Source of the DNA: a virus
Strand: one strand, 5' to 3'
DNA length: 64,000 bases
IMG/VR virus record: IMGVR_UViG_3300015371_000011
Coordinates: 1 to 64,000 of that record
Shown here one piece after another: positions 41,356-48,767 of the stretch. The first letter of the stretch is position 1, and every line of letters begins with the position of its first letter. The notes under the pieces are model-generated. The model did not search any database, had not been told where the DNA came from, and saw only the letters and a program-made list of their open reading frames with translations. The translations under genes were made by a program, and so were the position numbers.

Positions 41356-42713
41356 GACGACACACCCGTTATCATTGCATCCATCTGTACTCGCACAATC
41401 CGCGACACAGGCTTGACCGCCTTCTTCAGCACTTCGAAAATATACCGCATGTGCTCTTCGTTAAGCCCAGGATGCACGCCAACGAAAAAGCCGCCATGCA
41501 TGATTCTGTCCGTATTTGCCAAGGTGCCGTGCACACGGTGCGTAATGCCGCTAAACGCGGGTTGGCGTAGCAGGTTGCCCGCGAATATCGGCCGCGTCTC
41601 AATCTTAGCGGCCTCTAACGCCGCTATGATTTCACGCGTAGGCACGCCGCTGTTATTGATTAGCGGGTAAGCATACGGCGACGGGTCGGCGCGTGAATCC
41701 CACTTTGACAATATGAAATAGTCAGCCAACTCGGCGCGGCACATGGCGTGCAGCGTGTTGAAGTTTTCTTGCCGCTTGCCGATGATCGTGCCTAGTTTAT
41801 CAAACTGAGCACACAGCACCGCCGCCTGCATATCGGTTGCCTGCATATTGTAGCCGATATTTGAATACTGATATTTGTGATCGGTCCCTGGCGGCAATCC
41901 TGGCGTGTCCCATTCAAACCGCTTGCCGCAGGTATTTTCTTTGCCTGGCGCGCAGTAGCACGACCGACCCCATTGCGAGATTGAGCGTGCTGCTATTTTC
42001 AATTTAGGGTTATTGACGATGACGCTGCCCGCCTCGCCGCAAGTCGTATGGTGCGCAGGGTAGTGGCTCAGAGATGCCATGTCGCCGAAGGTGCCAGTCA
42101 GCATGCCGTCAAACCTAGAGCCTAGCGCATCGCAATTGTCCTCTAAGAACAACAAGCCATTCTTGGCACAGAAATATTTCACCGCGGCGCAATCAAACGG
42201 CAGGCCCATCGGGTGCGGTAGCATGACGGCGCGCGTCCTTGGCCCAACTGCACTAACAATGTCCGTGAATGTCGGGTTATAGGTGCCAAGACCCACGTCC
42301 ACGAATACAGGCACAAGCCGATTTTGAATAATCGGCGCTAGCGTAGTCGGGAATCCCGCCGCCACGGTTATAACTTCATCGCCATCCTGCAGCGGCCTAA
42401 GTCCGTATTGCGCAATGTCCTTGCTGCATACCGTGGCAAGCATGAGCAGGTTGGCCGATGAGCCGCTATTGACGAGCAAGACGTCGCGCGCGCCAAAATA
42501 CTTGATCATGGACGTCTCGAATTGCTCCGTCCACTTGCCCGCCGTCATCCATTGCGACAATGCCACGTCTATCAGGTTGAGCGTTTCCTGTTCGTCAAAG
42601 AAATGCTTGCTGTAGTGGATCTTTGTCTGGCCTGGGATGAAGTCCTGCGGCGTGTGCAACGCCTGCACGAATTTCTTAGCCAAGTCCCAGATCAACTCAA
42701 CGGTGGCGTCCAT
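41346..42713 (-). CDS. E1/RfbH-type NDP-4-keto-6-deoxyhexose 3-dehydrase
   Basis: The start at 42713 (MDATVELIWDLAKK) matches the family; the longer ATG at 42851 would overlap another gene. The 455-residue fold-type I enzyme has HYPAHHTTCGEAG, with His at the PLP-lysine place as in CDP-4-keto-6-deoxyglucose 3-dehydrase, so it uses PMP. The cysteines of NCDALG, SCYCAPG and ENTCGKR follow exactly the C-X57-C-X-C-X7-C spacing of E1 that holds a [2Fe-2S] cluster. It makes 3,6-dideoxysugars with a partner reductase, which is not evident in the window. Confidence 0.8.
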   Translation of the reverse strand: MDATVELIWDLAKKFVQALHTPQDFIPGQTKIHYSKHFFDEQETLNLIDVALSQWMTAGKWTEQFETSMIKYFGARDVLLVNSGSSANLLMLATVCSKDIAQYGLRPLQDGDEVITVAAGFPTTLAPIIQNRLVPVFVDVGLGTYNPTFTDIVSAVGPRTRAVMLPHPMGLPFDCAAVKYFCAKNGLLFLEDNCDALGSRFDGMLTGTFGDMASLSHYPAHHTTCGEAGSVIVNNPKLKIAARSISQWGRSCYCAPGKENTCGKRFEWDTPGLPPGTDHKYQYSNIGYNMQATDMQAAVLCAQFDKLGTIIGKRQENFNTLHAMCRAELADYFILSKWDSRADPSPYAYPLINNSGVPTREIIAALEAAKIETRPIFAGNLLRQPAFSGITHRVHGTLANTDRIMHGGFFVGVHPGLNEEHMRYIFEVLKKAVKPVSRIVRVQMDAMITGVSSCA

Positions 42714-42738
42714 TATCGCCGCCCGCCCATGACCTTGC

Positions 42739-42975
42739 TCATTTACCAACCTCATTGAGCCATTCGGTCGCTTTTTCGAGCACGGTGAGGAATCCACCTT
42801 CATAAACTCGGTCGCCATATTTAACGGTGCAGGACGGTGATAGATCAGCAAATGTGCGCACCGTTATATTCACCGCTAACGGCCATTTATAACCCTTACC
42901 CGAAAGTGCGCTGTCAGATTGCCGTGTCGTCACAACACATAGCGCCGCCAAGAATTCATCGACAACCTTACTCAT
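42739..42975 (-). CDS. Small hypothetical protein
   Basis: The start at 42975 (MSKVVDEFLAALCVVTTRQS) overlaps the SDR gene stop by a few bases. The 78-residue protein seems to be an alpha/beta unit (KWPLAVNITVRTFADLSPS, TVLEKATEWLNEVGK). Function is unknown. Confidence 0.5.
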   Translation of the reverse strand: MSKVVDEFLAALCVVTTRQSDSALSGKGYKWPLAVNITVRTFADLSPSCTVKYGDRVYEGGFLTVLEKATEWLNEVGK

Positions 42976-42977
42976 TT

Positions 42978-44009
42978 TCAATCCTTCTCATTACAATAAT
43001 ACTCGTACGTCCGTCGCAGCCCATCATCCAGCGACACGGCTGGCGGCGGCGCTAACTTCAATATCTTGCTGGTATCGGGCCGCCTGCGGCTCGGCGCATC
43101 GCTTAACCGCTCCTGATTGTCCACATGCTTCATTTCGAGTTTCGGGAATAGCGCCTGCGCCGTCCAGCCAAAGGCGTTGATCGACACCTCGCTATTGCCG
43201 TCGCCCACGTTATAGGCTTCACCATTCTCACCGTCGAGCAGCACGGCCATGAATTGCAGCACGGCATCGCTGATATAAACGAATGAGCGCGTAGCACGGC
43301 CGTCGCCGTAAATGGTTAGCGGCGTCTCCGTCATTAGCGCCTGCATGAGCTGAGGCACTAGGCGACCATCGTCTACGGCTTCGCCCGGCCCGTAGATATT
43401 AAACGGTCGCACCACCTTTACGGGCACGCCATGCATCTTGTGGTAAATCTGGCATAGTGTCTCGCTTAACCGCTTGCTTTCGTCATACGGGCTTGATGGC
43501 CCCGTAAACGAGCAATTGCCCCAATACGTTTCTGGCGTGGGTATAAACAGCGCAAACGGATCGCCGTAAACCTGCACGCTTGAAAAATGCAGCACCGCCT
43601 TGGAGCGTGACTCCAGCGCCAACCCCAGAATCACCTTAGTCAAGTCCACGTTAGCTTCAATCGTCTCTAACGGCTTTTCTAAGTACATTTTGGCCGACGC
43701 TATGGACGCTAGGTGAATGTAATAATCGGCCCCCGCCGCGCCCATATAGGCCAGCGGCGCCTCACACTGGAGCAGCTTGACGTCCGTACCCCGCACGACG
43801 CGACTAGGGGCAATCATCGTGTCATAGCCCGTAACCTTGACGGACTTCTTGAAATATGTCTCGTTGGCGTAGGCAACCAGGCCCATCAGGTAGCTGCCGA
43901 CAAACCCCGCGGCGCCAGTAATAAATACCTTGGCCCCCGCTAAATCCTTGAAAGTAGGCGTGATGGCATCGAGGATGCTGTCATAGTCGGATTGTAAGAC
44001 GGGATTCAT
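42978..44009 (-). CDS. NDP-sugar SDR (UDP-glucuronate decarboxylase/4,6-dehydratase-like)
   Basis: The 343-residue extended SDR shows GAAGFVGSYLMGL, IHLASIASAKMYLEKP, VLHFSSVQVYGD, YWGNCSFTGPSSPYDESKR (YxxxK) and IYGDGRATRSFVYISD. The YWGN motif and substrate strand are close to UDP-xylose synthases; a 4,6-dehydratase is also possible. It is the first gene of the sugar module in transcription order. Confidence 0.75.
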   Translation of the reverse strand: MNPVLQSDYDSILDAITPTFKDLAGAKVFITGAAGFVGSYLMGLVAYANETYFKKSVKVTGYDTMIAPSRVVRGTDVKLLQCEAPLAYMGAAGADYYIHLASIASAKMYLEKPLETIEANVDLTKVILGLALESRSKAVLHFSSVQVYGDPFALFIPTPETYWGNCSFTGPSSPYDESKRLSETLCQIYHKMHGVPVKVVRPFNIYGPGEAVDDGRLVPQLMQALMTETPLTIYGDGRATRSFVYISDAVLQFMAVLLDGENGEAYNVGDGNSEVSINAFGWTAQALFPKLEMKHVDNQERLSDAPSRRRPDTSKILKLAPPPAVSLDDGLRRTYEYYCNEKD

Positions 44010-44084
44010 TCACCATCCAAATATAACTGAAAACACCGCAGACCAGACCACAGCTATAATAAATGCCAAAATCAACCATCTCAT
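44010..44084 (-). CDS. Very short membrane peptide
   Basis: An ATG at 44084 opens a 24-residue frame whose product is almost entirely a membrane helix (MRWLILAFIIAVVWSAVFSV). It ends TGA directly before the next ATG. A similar peptide lies at 50363-50434. The rest of the gap (44085-44116) holds nothing evident. The short length keeps confidence low. Confidence 0.4.
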   Translation of the reverse strand: MRWLILAFIIAVVWSAVFSVIFGW

Positions 44085-44116
44085 GTCTTTATCACGCTTC
44101 AGCTTGCTTGTGTGAC

Positions 44117-44497
44117 TTATTTTAGGGCTGTTTTGCCCTCTCTGGCTGGACGAGTCATAATCGCCCACAGCATGTCAAAGTTGGATGGCCTGATGGTAAA
44201 CACGTAAACCTCAGCATCGGTGTAGTGAAACACCTTGCGCCACGCGTGCAGCCATTCATGCTGTTTTTCGCTCACTTTGCCCTTTTCGCTTTTAAGCTCG
44301 CACACTATCATCCTGTGCTTTTCTGGATGGATCATTACGCAATCGGGGAAACCTTCAGGCGAGCGGTAAGCGTTAAAGGTGTGGTAATACAAGTAACCGT
44401 TTAGCAACGCGGCTTGACGCACCTTCTCCTGCAATAGCTTCTCGGTAATAACGGGCATGCCGTCCTTGCCAACGGCTCTAGCCCTATAATTTCTCAT
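44117..44497 (-). CDS. VRR-NUC-like nuclease
   Basis: The 126-residue protein has the active-site order of VRR-NUC nucleases: RSPEGFPDCVMIHPEKHRMI followed by VCELKSEKGKVSEKQHEWL (D, ExK). The family is linked to replication and repair nucleases. It has the same fold as the gene at 35018-35395 but is not a close copy. Confidence 0.75.
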   Translation of the reverse strand: MRNYRARAVGKDGMPVITEKLLQEKVRQAALLNGYLYYHTFNAYRSPEGFPDCVMIHPEKHRMIVCELKSEKGKVSEKQHEWLHAWRKVFHYTDAEVYVFTIRPSNFDMLWAIMTRPAREGKTALK

Positions 44498-44693
44498 TGC
44501 GTGCGTCCTGGGGCATTTCTACGGGGTTTAAACGGCATTCTGGGCGGGATCGCCAATGCAGGTTGTGACACTGGCAGCATATGTAGCAATCCGAGGTGCC
44601 CGTCCCGACCGACAACTCGCGACAGTCGGCGCACTCGGCGTGCCTAGCCTTGCACGTTTTCTTGACTGGCATAGGCTCCTGACGCTTGATCAT
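44484..44693 (-). CDS. Small Cys-rich protein
   Basis: The 69-residue protein has CADCREL and CYICCQCHNLHW plus further Cys, a possible two-zinc module. It overlaps both neighbours by 4-14 nt. Function is unknown. Confidence 0.55.
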   Translation of the reverse strand: MIKRQEPMPVKKTCKARHAECADCRELSVGTGTSDCYICCQCHNLHWRSRPECRLNPVEMPQDARNEKL

Positions 44694-44926
44694 GCCTTTT
44701 CTCTATACAAAGCGCACACCTGCGCCCAGTGTCGCTCGTACTCATCCATTGTCATCTTGCCTTCATACACGGCCAGCACCAGCCGCATGCCTTCGCGCTG
44801 AAGCTCGCGGTTTCTAACGATTTTGCCGTGTGTCCTTTCGTATTTCTCGTCCGCCAAACGTAGATCTTGCAAACTCGGCTTCGGCTTCTTTTCTGGCGTT
44901 GTGCTCGGCTTCCGACGTGCGGGCAT
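44690..44926 (-). CDS. Small hypothetical protein
   Basis: An AAGGAG immediately upstream supports the ATG at 44926 (MPARRKPSTTPEKKPKPS). The 78-residue protein has a basic disordered start and a helical part (EGMRLVLAVYEGKMTMDEYE). It overlaps the preceding gene by 113 nt, which is long for this genome and could reflect an indel. Confidence 0.45.
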   Translation of the reverse strand: MPARRKPSTTPEKKPKPSLQDLRLADEKYERTHGKIVRNRELQREGMRLVLAVYEGKMTMDEYERHWAQVCALYREKA

Positions 44927-45143
44927 TGCTCCTTGCCTCCACTTTGTCCAGTATTCTGTCCAGGTAGGGCCACCAGTCATTTGACACCTCGCGGGCCAAT
45001 GGCTCAAACGCTTTTAGCGTGGCCACTATGATTTCAGGTTTGTAAGTGCGCTCGGCGGCAGTTATCCACCTAACAAGCCGTCGAAATTTCGCCTTATCTA
45101 TGGCGTAGATACGATCACTGACAATTTTTATTGCGGGATTCAT
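44814..45143 (-). CDS. Hypothetical protein
   Basis: The 109-residue protein has a globular start (MNPAIKIVSDRIYAIDKAKF) and a conserved-looking helical region (PEIIVATLKAFEPLAREVS) followed by a charged helix. The overlap with the next gene makes its C-terminus uncertain. Function is unknown. Confidence 0.5.
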   Translation of the reverse strand: MNPAIKIVSDRIYAIDKAKFRRLVRWITAAERTYKPEIIVATLKAFEPLAREVSNDWWPYLDRILDKVEARSNARTSEAEHNARKEAEAEFARSTFGGREIRKDTRQNR

Positions 45144-45153
45144 AAGATTTAAC

Positions 45154-45183
45154 TTGACACGTCATTTTTGGATGACATATATA
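45154..45183 (+). promoter_or_regulatory. Sigma-70-like promoter with internal inverted repeat, plus strand
   Basis: TTGACA (45154-45159) and TATATA (45178-45183) are 18 bp apart. The spacer holds GTCAT-6-ATGAC (45161-45176). It points to the right into the hairpin array, away from the minus-strand operon below it. No plus-strand gene follows. Confidence 0.5.
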
Positions 45184-45228
45184 AATGCTTCAATAACCCG
45201 CCACTGTTAAAGGGTGACTCTCCGAAAT

Positions 45229-45344
45229 ACCTTTCGTAAGAAAGGTGCAACCTTCTTAGGTTGCGGCGCTTCGCCGATCTTAATTTCAACGTAAGCATTA
45301 TAAGTTTCTTCTCATGTCTGCCGCCTCATGTTTAGAAGCGGCAG
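45229..45344 (+). ncRNA. Structured region with contiguous hairpins (candidate small RNA)
   Basis: Three perfect stem-loops lie end to end: ACCTTTC-GTAA-GAAAGGT (45229-45246), GCAACCT-TCTT-AGGTTGC (45247-45264) and GGCG-CTT-CGCC (45265-45275). A fourth, CTGCCGC-13-GCGGCAG, spans 45318-45344. The 220-nt interval 45144-45363 has no gene. On the plus strand a promoter lies upstream and the first loop is a GNRA tetraloop. On the minus strand the same stems could act as a leader or processing site. The strand is therefore not certain. Confidence 0.45.
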
Positions 45345-45363
45345 AGTGAAAAGAAATTCCCAT

Positions 45364-45903
45364 TTACCCGACAGCTTCCTCTTTCAAACCCACTAGCACG
45401 CGTTTTGCTTTACGCGCTAGATATGCAAAATCGTCGGCAAGCTCCTCCATCCTAGCCCTGTGTTTTACTGAGCGCTCATTATTCGCACAAGCAGTCCATG
45501 CCGCCGAGCTGTTTTGCGATTGCTGTAAAACACGCTGTACGGTTGATACACTACCGTTGCGAGCATTATCACGATTCTCGCTCGTGAGAACATAACTGCC
45601 ATCTTTCTCTGTGGTCACAGCGAAAAACCGATGGCTGTCCTCGGCTCCGGGCCGCCCCGTTTTCACCAACGGGACGGTCCAGCCATACTCCGCGCAATGC
45701 TTCCGCAAGTGGTACAAAGCCTGAACGACACTGGCAACGCTCACGTTCTTGTTCTCATGGCGCACCTTGCGGAGCAATTTGGTTATGTCCACAGTAGTCC
45801 GACACCCGCCATTATCGACAAGCACGTCAAACAAGTCATCAAGAAGAATGTCCACTCTGGGGCGTTTCTTTGATGGCTTCTCGAATGAAATTACCTTACC
45901 CAT
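45364..45903 (-). CDS. Hypothetical protein with possible winged-helix N-terminus
   Basis: A GGAGGG Shine-Dalgarno selects the ATG at 45903 (MGKVISFEKPSKK). The 179-residue protein has a helix-rich segment (VDITKLLRKVRHENKNV, SVVQALYHLRKHCAEYG) like a winged-helix unit, then a polar linker and a C-terminal helix with basic residues. Base composition looks slightly different from the structural genes. Function is unknown; DNA binding is plausible. Confidence 0.5.
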   Translation of the reverse strand: MGKVISFEKPSKKRPRVDILLDDLFDVLVDNGGCRTTVDITKLLRKVRHENKNVSVASVVQALYHLRKHCAEYGWTVPLVKTGRPGAEDSHRFFAVTTEKDGSYVLTSENRDNARNGSVSTVQRVLQQSQNSSAAWTACANNERSVKHRARMEELADDFAYLARKAKRVLVGLKEEAVG

Positions 45904-45922
45904 GATTTTTTTCCCTCCTTCC

Positions 45923-46747
45923 TTATCGCACAACCGACAAGCGGTCGCGTTTCTTGGTTCCACCGGCTATCTCGATTGCTTCGTGAACCGCGTTGGAAAC
46001 CTCCAGTAAATCCTCTGTCACGGAATCTAACGTCTTTTCGGACATTAGATGGCGGTGCGTCTTTAACTCCTTAAGACACTTCTGCATTTGAGAATTTGCA
46101 TCAGCGGCATAGGCGGCTACTTGGAGACCGACAACCAACGAATCCGCCTCATCATCATTCGGGACTTCTCGCTTCTTTGGCGGCACTCGTTTTATGACTG
46201 CTTCAGCCTCTGTTCTTTGTTCGCGGGCTTCTTCGAGCGCCTTTTCCGCCGCCTTGCGCGAGCGTTCATCTTCGGCATCCTTGAGCCTCATCTTGGCTTC
46301 GCGTTCCTTTGCAGCGGCTTTCTCCATATCAACGCGAGCACGCGCTTGTGCTTTTTCACGCTCGATTTCCTGTTCGCGTCGGAATTGACTCATAAAGTCT
46401 TCGGCCCAAATCTGCGAGAACGATTTGCCTTTAGCTGCCTTCAGCATCGTGGCAAGCATTTCTGGAGTACGAGCTACTTTATGGACGCCCCACGCTACGG
46501 ACTTGCCCCGCGTTCGCGGGGGAAAATTGTAAGCAATTTTACGCAGTTCCGCTAAGTGACCTGTTGAATACTCCTGCCCATTCTCAAACAAATATTCAGC
46601 CGCCCGTTCAATTTCCGCGTAACTCCCGTCTTTAACTTCCGATGGGTCTCCGACTTCGGCAAGCAACGCATCGCCGATTTCCCACTGTGACCCGTCCCGC
46701 CTTTGCGCTGCCGCAAGTGTACGGGGAAACGTCTTTCTTGTAGTCAT
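45923..46747 (-). CDS. Coiled-coil DNA-binding-like protein
   Basis: AGGAGG upstream supports the ATG at 46747 (MTTRKTFPRTLAAAQRRDGS). The 274-residue protein has a globular N-domain (GDALLAEVGDPSEVKDGSYA, FENGQEYSTGHLAELRKIAY) followed by a long Ala/Glu/Arg coiled coil (about residues 115-190) and a helical C-domain. It resembles plasmid KfrA/partition-type layouts only in outline. Co-transcribed with the previous entry. Confidence 0.5.
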   Translation of the reverse strand: MTTRKTFPRTLAAAQRRDGSQWEIGDALLAEVGDPSEVKDGSYAEIERAAEYLFENGQEYSTGHLAELRKIAYNFPPRTRGKSVAWGVHKVARTPEMLATMLKAAKGKSFSQIWAEDFMSQFRREQEIEREKAQARARVDMEKAAAKEREAKMRLKDAEDERSRKAAEKALEEAREQRTEAEAVIKRVPPKKREVPNDDEADSLVVGLQVAAYAADANSQMQKCLKELKTHRHLMSEKTLDSVTEDLLEVSNAVHEAIEIAGGTKKRDRLSVVR

Positions 46748-46782
46748 TGCAATCCTCCTATAATTGAATTTAAGGTCCGGCT

Positions 46783-47004
46783 TCATTCCGGGTTAGGCTT
46801 TGACGTCAAATGCCACCATCCACAATTCGGACACTGATAAACTTGTTGCTCACGCCGATAGAAATTCCCTAATTCCCGACCTTTCATTGCCTCTCGAAGT
46901 CTGTCTCGTGCCGCACGCTGGGAAAACTTGACTTTGCGGCATGGCTCATTTCTAACCGTCAATCCGTCGGGAAATCTCAGTGGGTTGAAAATCATTGGTT
47001 CCAT
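46783..47004 (-). CDS. Small zinc-binding protein
   Basis: The 73-residue protein ends with YQCPNCGWWHLTSKP, a CxxC followed by His, found in many small phage and plasmid proteins. The N-terminal half is basic (KVKFSQRAARDRLREAMKGR). Probably binds nucleic acid. It overlaps the next gene by 4 nt in the longer frame. Confidence 0.55.
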   Translation of the reverse strand: MEPMIFNPLRFPDGLTVRNEPCRKVKFSQRAARDRLREAMKGRELGNFYRREQQVYQCPNCGWWHLTSKPNPE

Positions 47005-47041
47005 ATCTGTAACCTAGTGCTGCCACGTAAAACAAATTTTT

Positions 47042-47212
47042 TTAGGCTCCGTCCGTTATGTGCTCCACCGCCAGCGCTATAGCTTTCGGTATCTTCTTGG
47101 CCCCTGTCTCGTAGCGGGTCATCGTTACGCGGTGGACCCCTAGCCGTTTAGCCAATTCGCCCTGGGTCATTCCTGCCCGTTCCCGCCTGCGCTTCAATTC
47201 TTCCTTTGTCAT
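47042..47212 (-). CDS. Xre/Cro-CI family helix-turn-helix regulator
   Basis: The 56-residue protein is essentially one HTH_3 domain: MTKEELKRRRERAGMTQGEL, AKRLGVHRVTMTRYETGAKK. It lies directly behind a strong promoter whose spacer holds a dyad, so autoregulation is likely. The ATG is two bases from the expected transcription start. Being downstream of a restriction-modification-like trio, it could be a C-type controller or the phage repressor. Confidence 0.75.
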   Translation of the reverse strand: MTKEELKRRRERAGMTQGELAKRLGVHRVTMTRYETGAKKIPKAIALAVEHITDGA

Positions 47213-47220
47213 ACGCGCCT

Positions 47221-47249
47221 AATGTAGTAATCGGCTACTACCGTGTCAA
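47221..47249 (-). promoter_or_regulatory. Promoter and operator of the Xre gene
   Basis: On the minus strand TTGACA (47249-47244) and TACATT (47226-47221) are 17 bp apart. The dyad GTAGTA-6-TACTAC (47224-47241) covers the -10 element and spacer, a natural Xre operator. The expected start of transcription (about 47214) leaves a leader of about two bases before the ATG at 47212. Confidence 0.7.
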
Positions 47250-47578
47250 GTCCTAACTATTAGCTGATACTCAAACAGCCCATTTTCACGCTCACCACGA
47301 GCGCGGCGCTGCACTTCGTAGCCGCCAAACTTCTCCTTGCGCAAATCGCGTAGCCGCGCCGATATGCTCGCCTGCGGGTCGCCCGTGGCGGCCTCAATCT
47401 CGGCCAGTGTGCGCCAGCGGCCATCGGACATGGCGGTAAACACGCGCAGGCATTGGCCGGTGAGCCGCGCCTTGTCGTGTGCGCGCTCGTAGGTGGCGCC
47501 GTCGAAGTCGGGCTTACGCTGCTCTAGGTGCGCGGCGAAATCGAAATAGAGGTCTTGCTCTGGTCTATTCATTGCCAT
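47246..47578 (-). CDS. Winged-helix-like DNA-binding protein
   Basis: The 110-residue protein has LRVFTAMSDGRWRTLAEIEA and QASISARLRDLRKEKFGGYE, the usual helices and wing of a small winged-helix domain. An internal ATG (MNRPEQDLYFDF) may be the start. Common in phages as an early regulator. It overlaps the methyltransferase stop by 10 nt. Confidence 0.6.
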   Translation of the reverse strand: MAMNRPEQDLYFDFAAHLEQRKPDFDGATYERAHDKARLTGQCLRVFTAMSDGRWRTLAEIEAATGDPQASISARLRDLRKEKFGGYEVQRRARGERENGLFEYQLIVRT

Positions 47579-48261
47579 ATTCCAGCCCTTTCAAGCTGTT
47601 TTTTATACTTGGCCATTGGTTTTTCCATAATCCACAGAAACGAATGATTCTTGCGGGCATGAAACTGTGTTTTCCACCGCTTGTGGCTTGTCTGCGATGA
47701 CGGCACGAGAATGAATAAATCCCGCGCAAATAAACCCTGAGACAATGCCGCATCGTAAATCTCGATATGTGACCACCGCTGCACACCGCTCTCCACTTCG
47801 TCTTTGCATTTGATCCACAACTGCCCGCCCTCTGGCTTTAGCACTCGGCCTGCCTCTTTCATTCCTAGTTTGTACAACTCAATAATGTCTCGGTGATACA
47901 TGCCCTTAATGGTGCGCGATAGACGGTAACGATTGTCGGTGACATGCTCGCCAGGATTGTGCGTATATGGTGGATCAAATACGACAATATCCATGCACTC
48001 GTCTTTGTAAGGCAATGCGCAAAAGTCGGCTTTAACCATCATACCGTGCTTGGGAGAAAAGAAATCGGCATTTTTATCAGGCGGTATCGTATGCAGGTCG
48101 GTCATAAATAAGTTGATATGACTACAGTTAATCTTTCGCCAGAAAACACCCAAGCCATAAGTCATATCCAGCACGTTGCTGTCTTTCGGTAGGTATAATC
48201 TTGCGACGGCTGCCAAAAGGTCGGCATTATTGCCAGCATGAGTTGTAACAACAGCCGTCAT
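47569..48261 (-). CDS. DNA methyltransferase-like protein (DPPY)
   Basis: The 230-residue protein has a SAM-site-like VLDMTYGLGVFW and the catalytic VVFDPPYTHNPGEHV, with CDS length typical of a small solitary enzyme. It overlaps the restriction-endonuclease-like gene by 4 nt, and with the methyltransferase on the other side forms a three-gene set. Target is unknown. Confidence 0.7.
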   Translation of the reverse strand: MTAVVTTHAGNNADLLAAVARLYLPKDSNVLDMTYGLGVFWRKINCSHINLFMTDLHTIPPDKNADFFSPKHGMMVKADFCALPYKDECMDIVVFDPPYTHNPGEHVTDNRYRLSRTIKGMYHRDIIELYKLGMKEAGRVLKPEGGQLWIKCKDEVESGVQRWSHIEIYDAALSQGLFARDLFILVPSSQTSHKRWKTQFHARKNHSFLWIMEKPMAKYKKQLERAGIWQ

Positions 48262-48767
48262 TGCATCGCTGCTAGCGAGTACGGCATATGACGTGCCGTT
48301 CCTTTTAGGTATTTGACTAATCCATTTGCTAAAACATTCATGGTGTCAGGTACTGAGGGTGAGGCAAAAAAATCAAAGGCCGATTGCTTGTGGATCAATG
48401 CCAAAAATCTATTGATAGTTGCCGCACTGGCGTCATCTTTTTCTTGTCTCGTAAACTCAATCCATAGGCACGATGGAAACCATTGTTTAAAAATTCTCGC
48501 ATCACGATCATCTACTTTCCAGCGTTCCCGTAATGACCGTTTGCTGCCTCCACAAACAACCATCAATCCATCATTTCTGCGAATAACGTGGTCCGGCTTT
48601 ATAGACACGGTGCCACTGCAAAACTTTTGCGCATTTTCAATATGAAACATATTGTCTAATGAATGGCGTTCTAAACAAGTCACTAACCATAAATGCATAT
48701 CTTTTTGAAATCTGGTGCCACCTTTACTTTTATCACTTTGTCCCTCTCTGTTAGTTCTAGGCGGCAT
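48258..48767 (-). CDS. Type II restriction endonuclease-like protein
   Basis: The 169-residue protein has KPDHVIRRNDGLMVVCGGSK followed by RSLRERWKVDD, where SLRERWK is characteristic of several type II restriction enzymes next to their (D/E)xK site. In this copy the residue two before the Lys is Gly and not Glu or Asp, so the catalytic acid may be lost or displaced. It is flanked by two methyltransferases with overlaps. Activity is doubtful. Confidence 0.6.
   Translation of the reverse strand: MPPRTNREGQSDKSKGGTRFQKDMHLWLVTCLERHSLDNMFHIENAQKFCSGTVSIKPDHVIRRNDGLMVVCGGSKRSLRERWKVDDRDARIFKQWFPSCLWIEFTRQEKDDASAATINRFLALIHKQSAFDFFASPSVPDTMNVLANGLVKYLKGTARHMPYSLAAMQ

Noticed and set aside
45229-45344. 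CRISPR array
   Set aside because: The hairpins differ in sequence and there are no repeated units with regular spacers.
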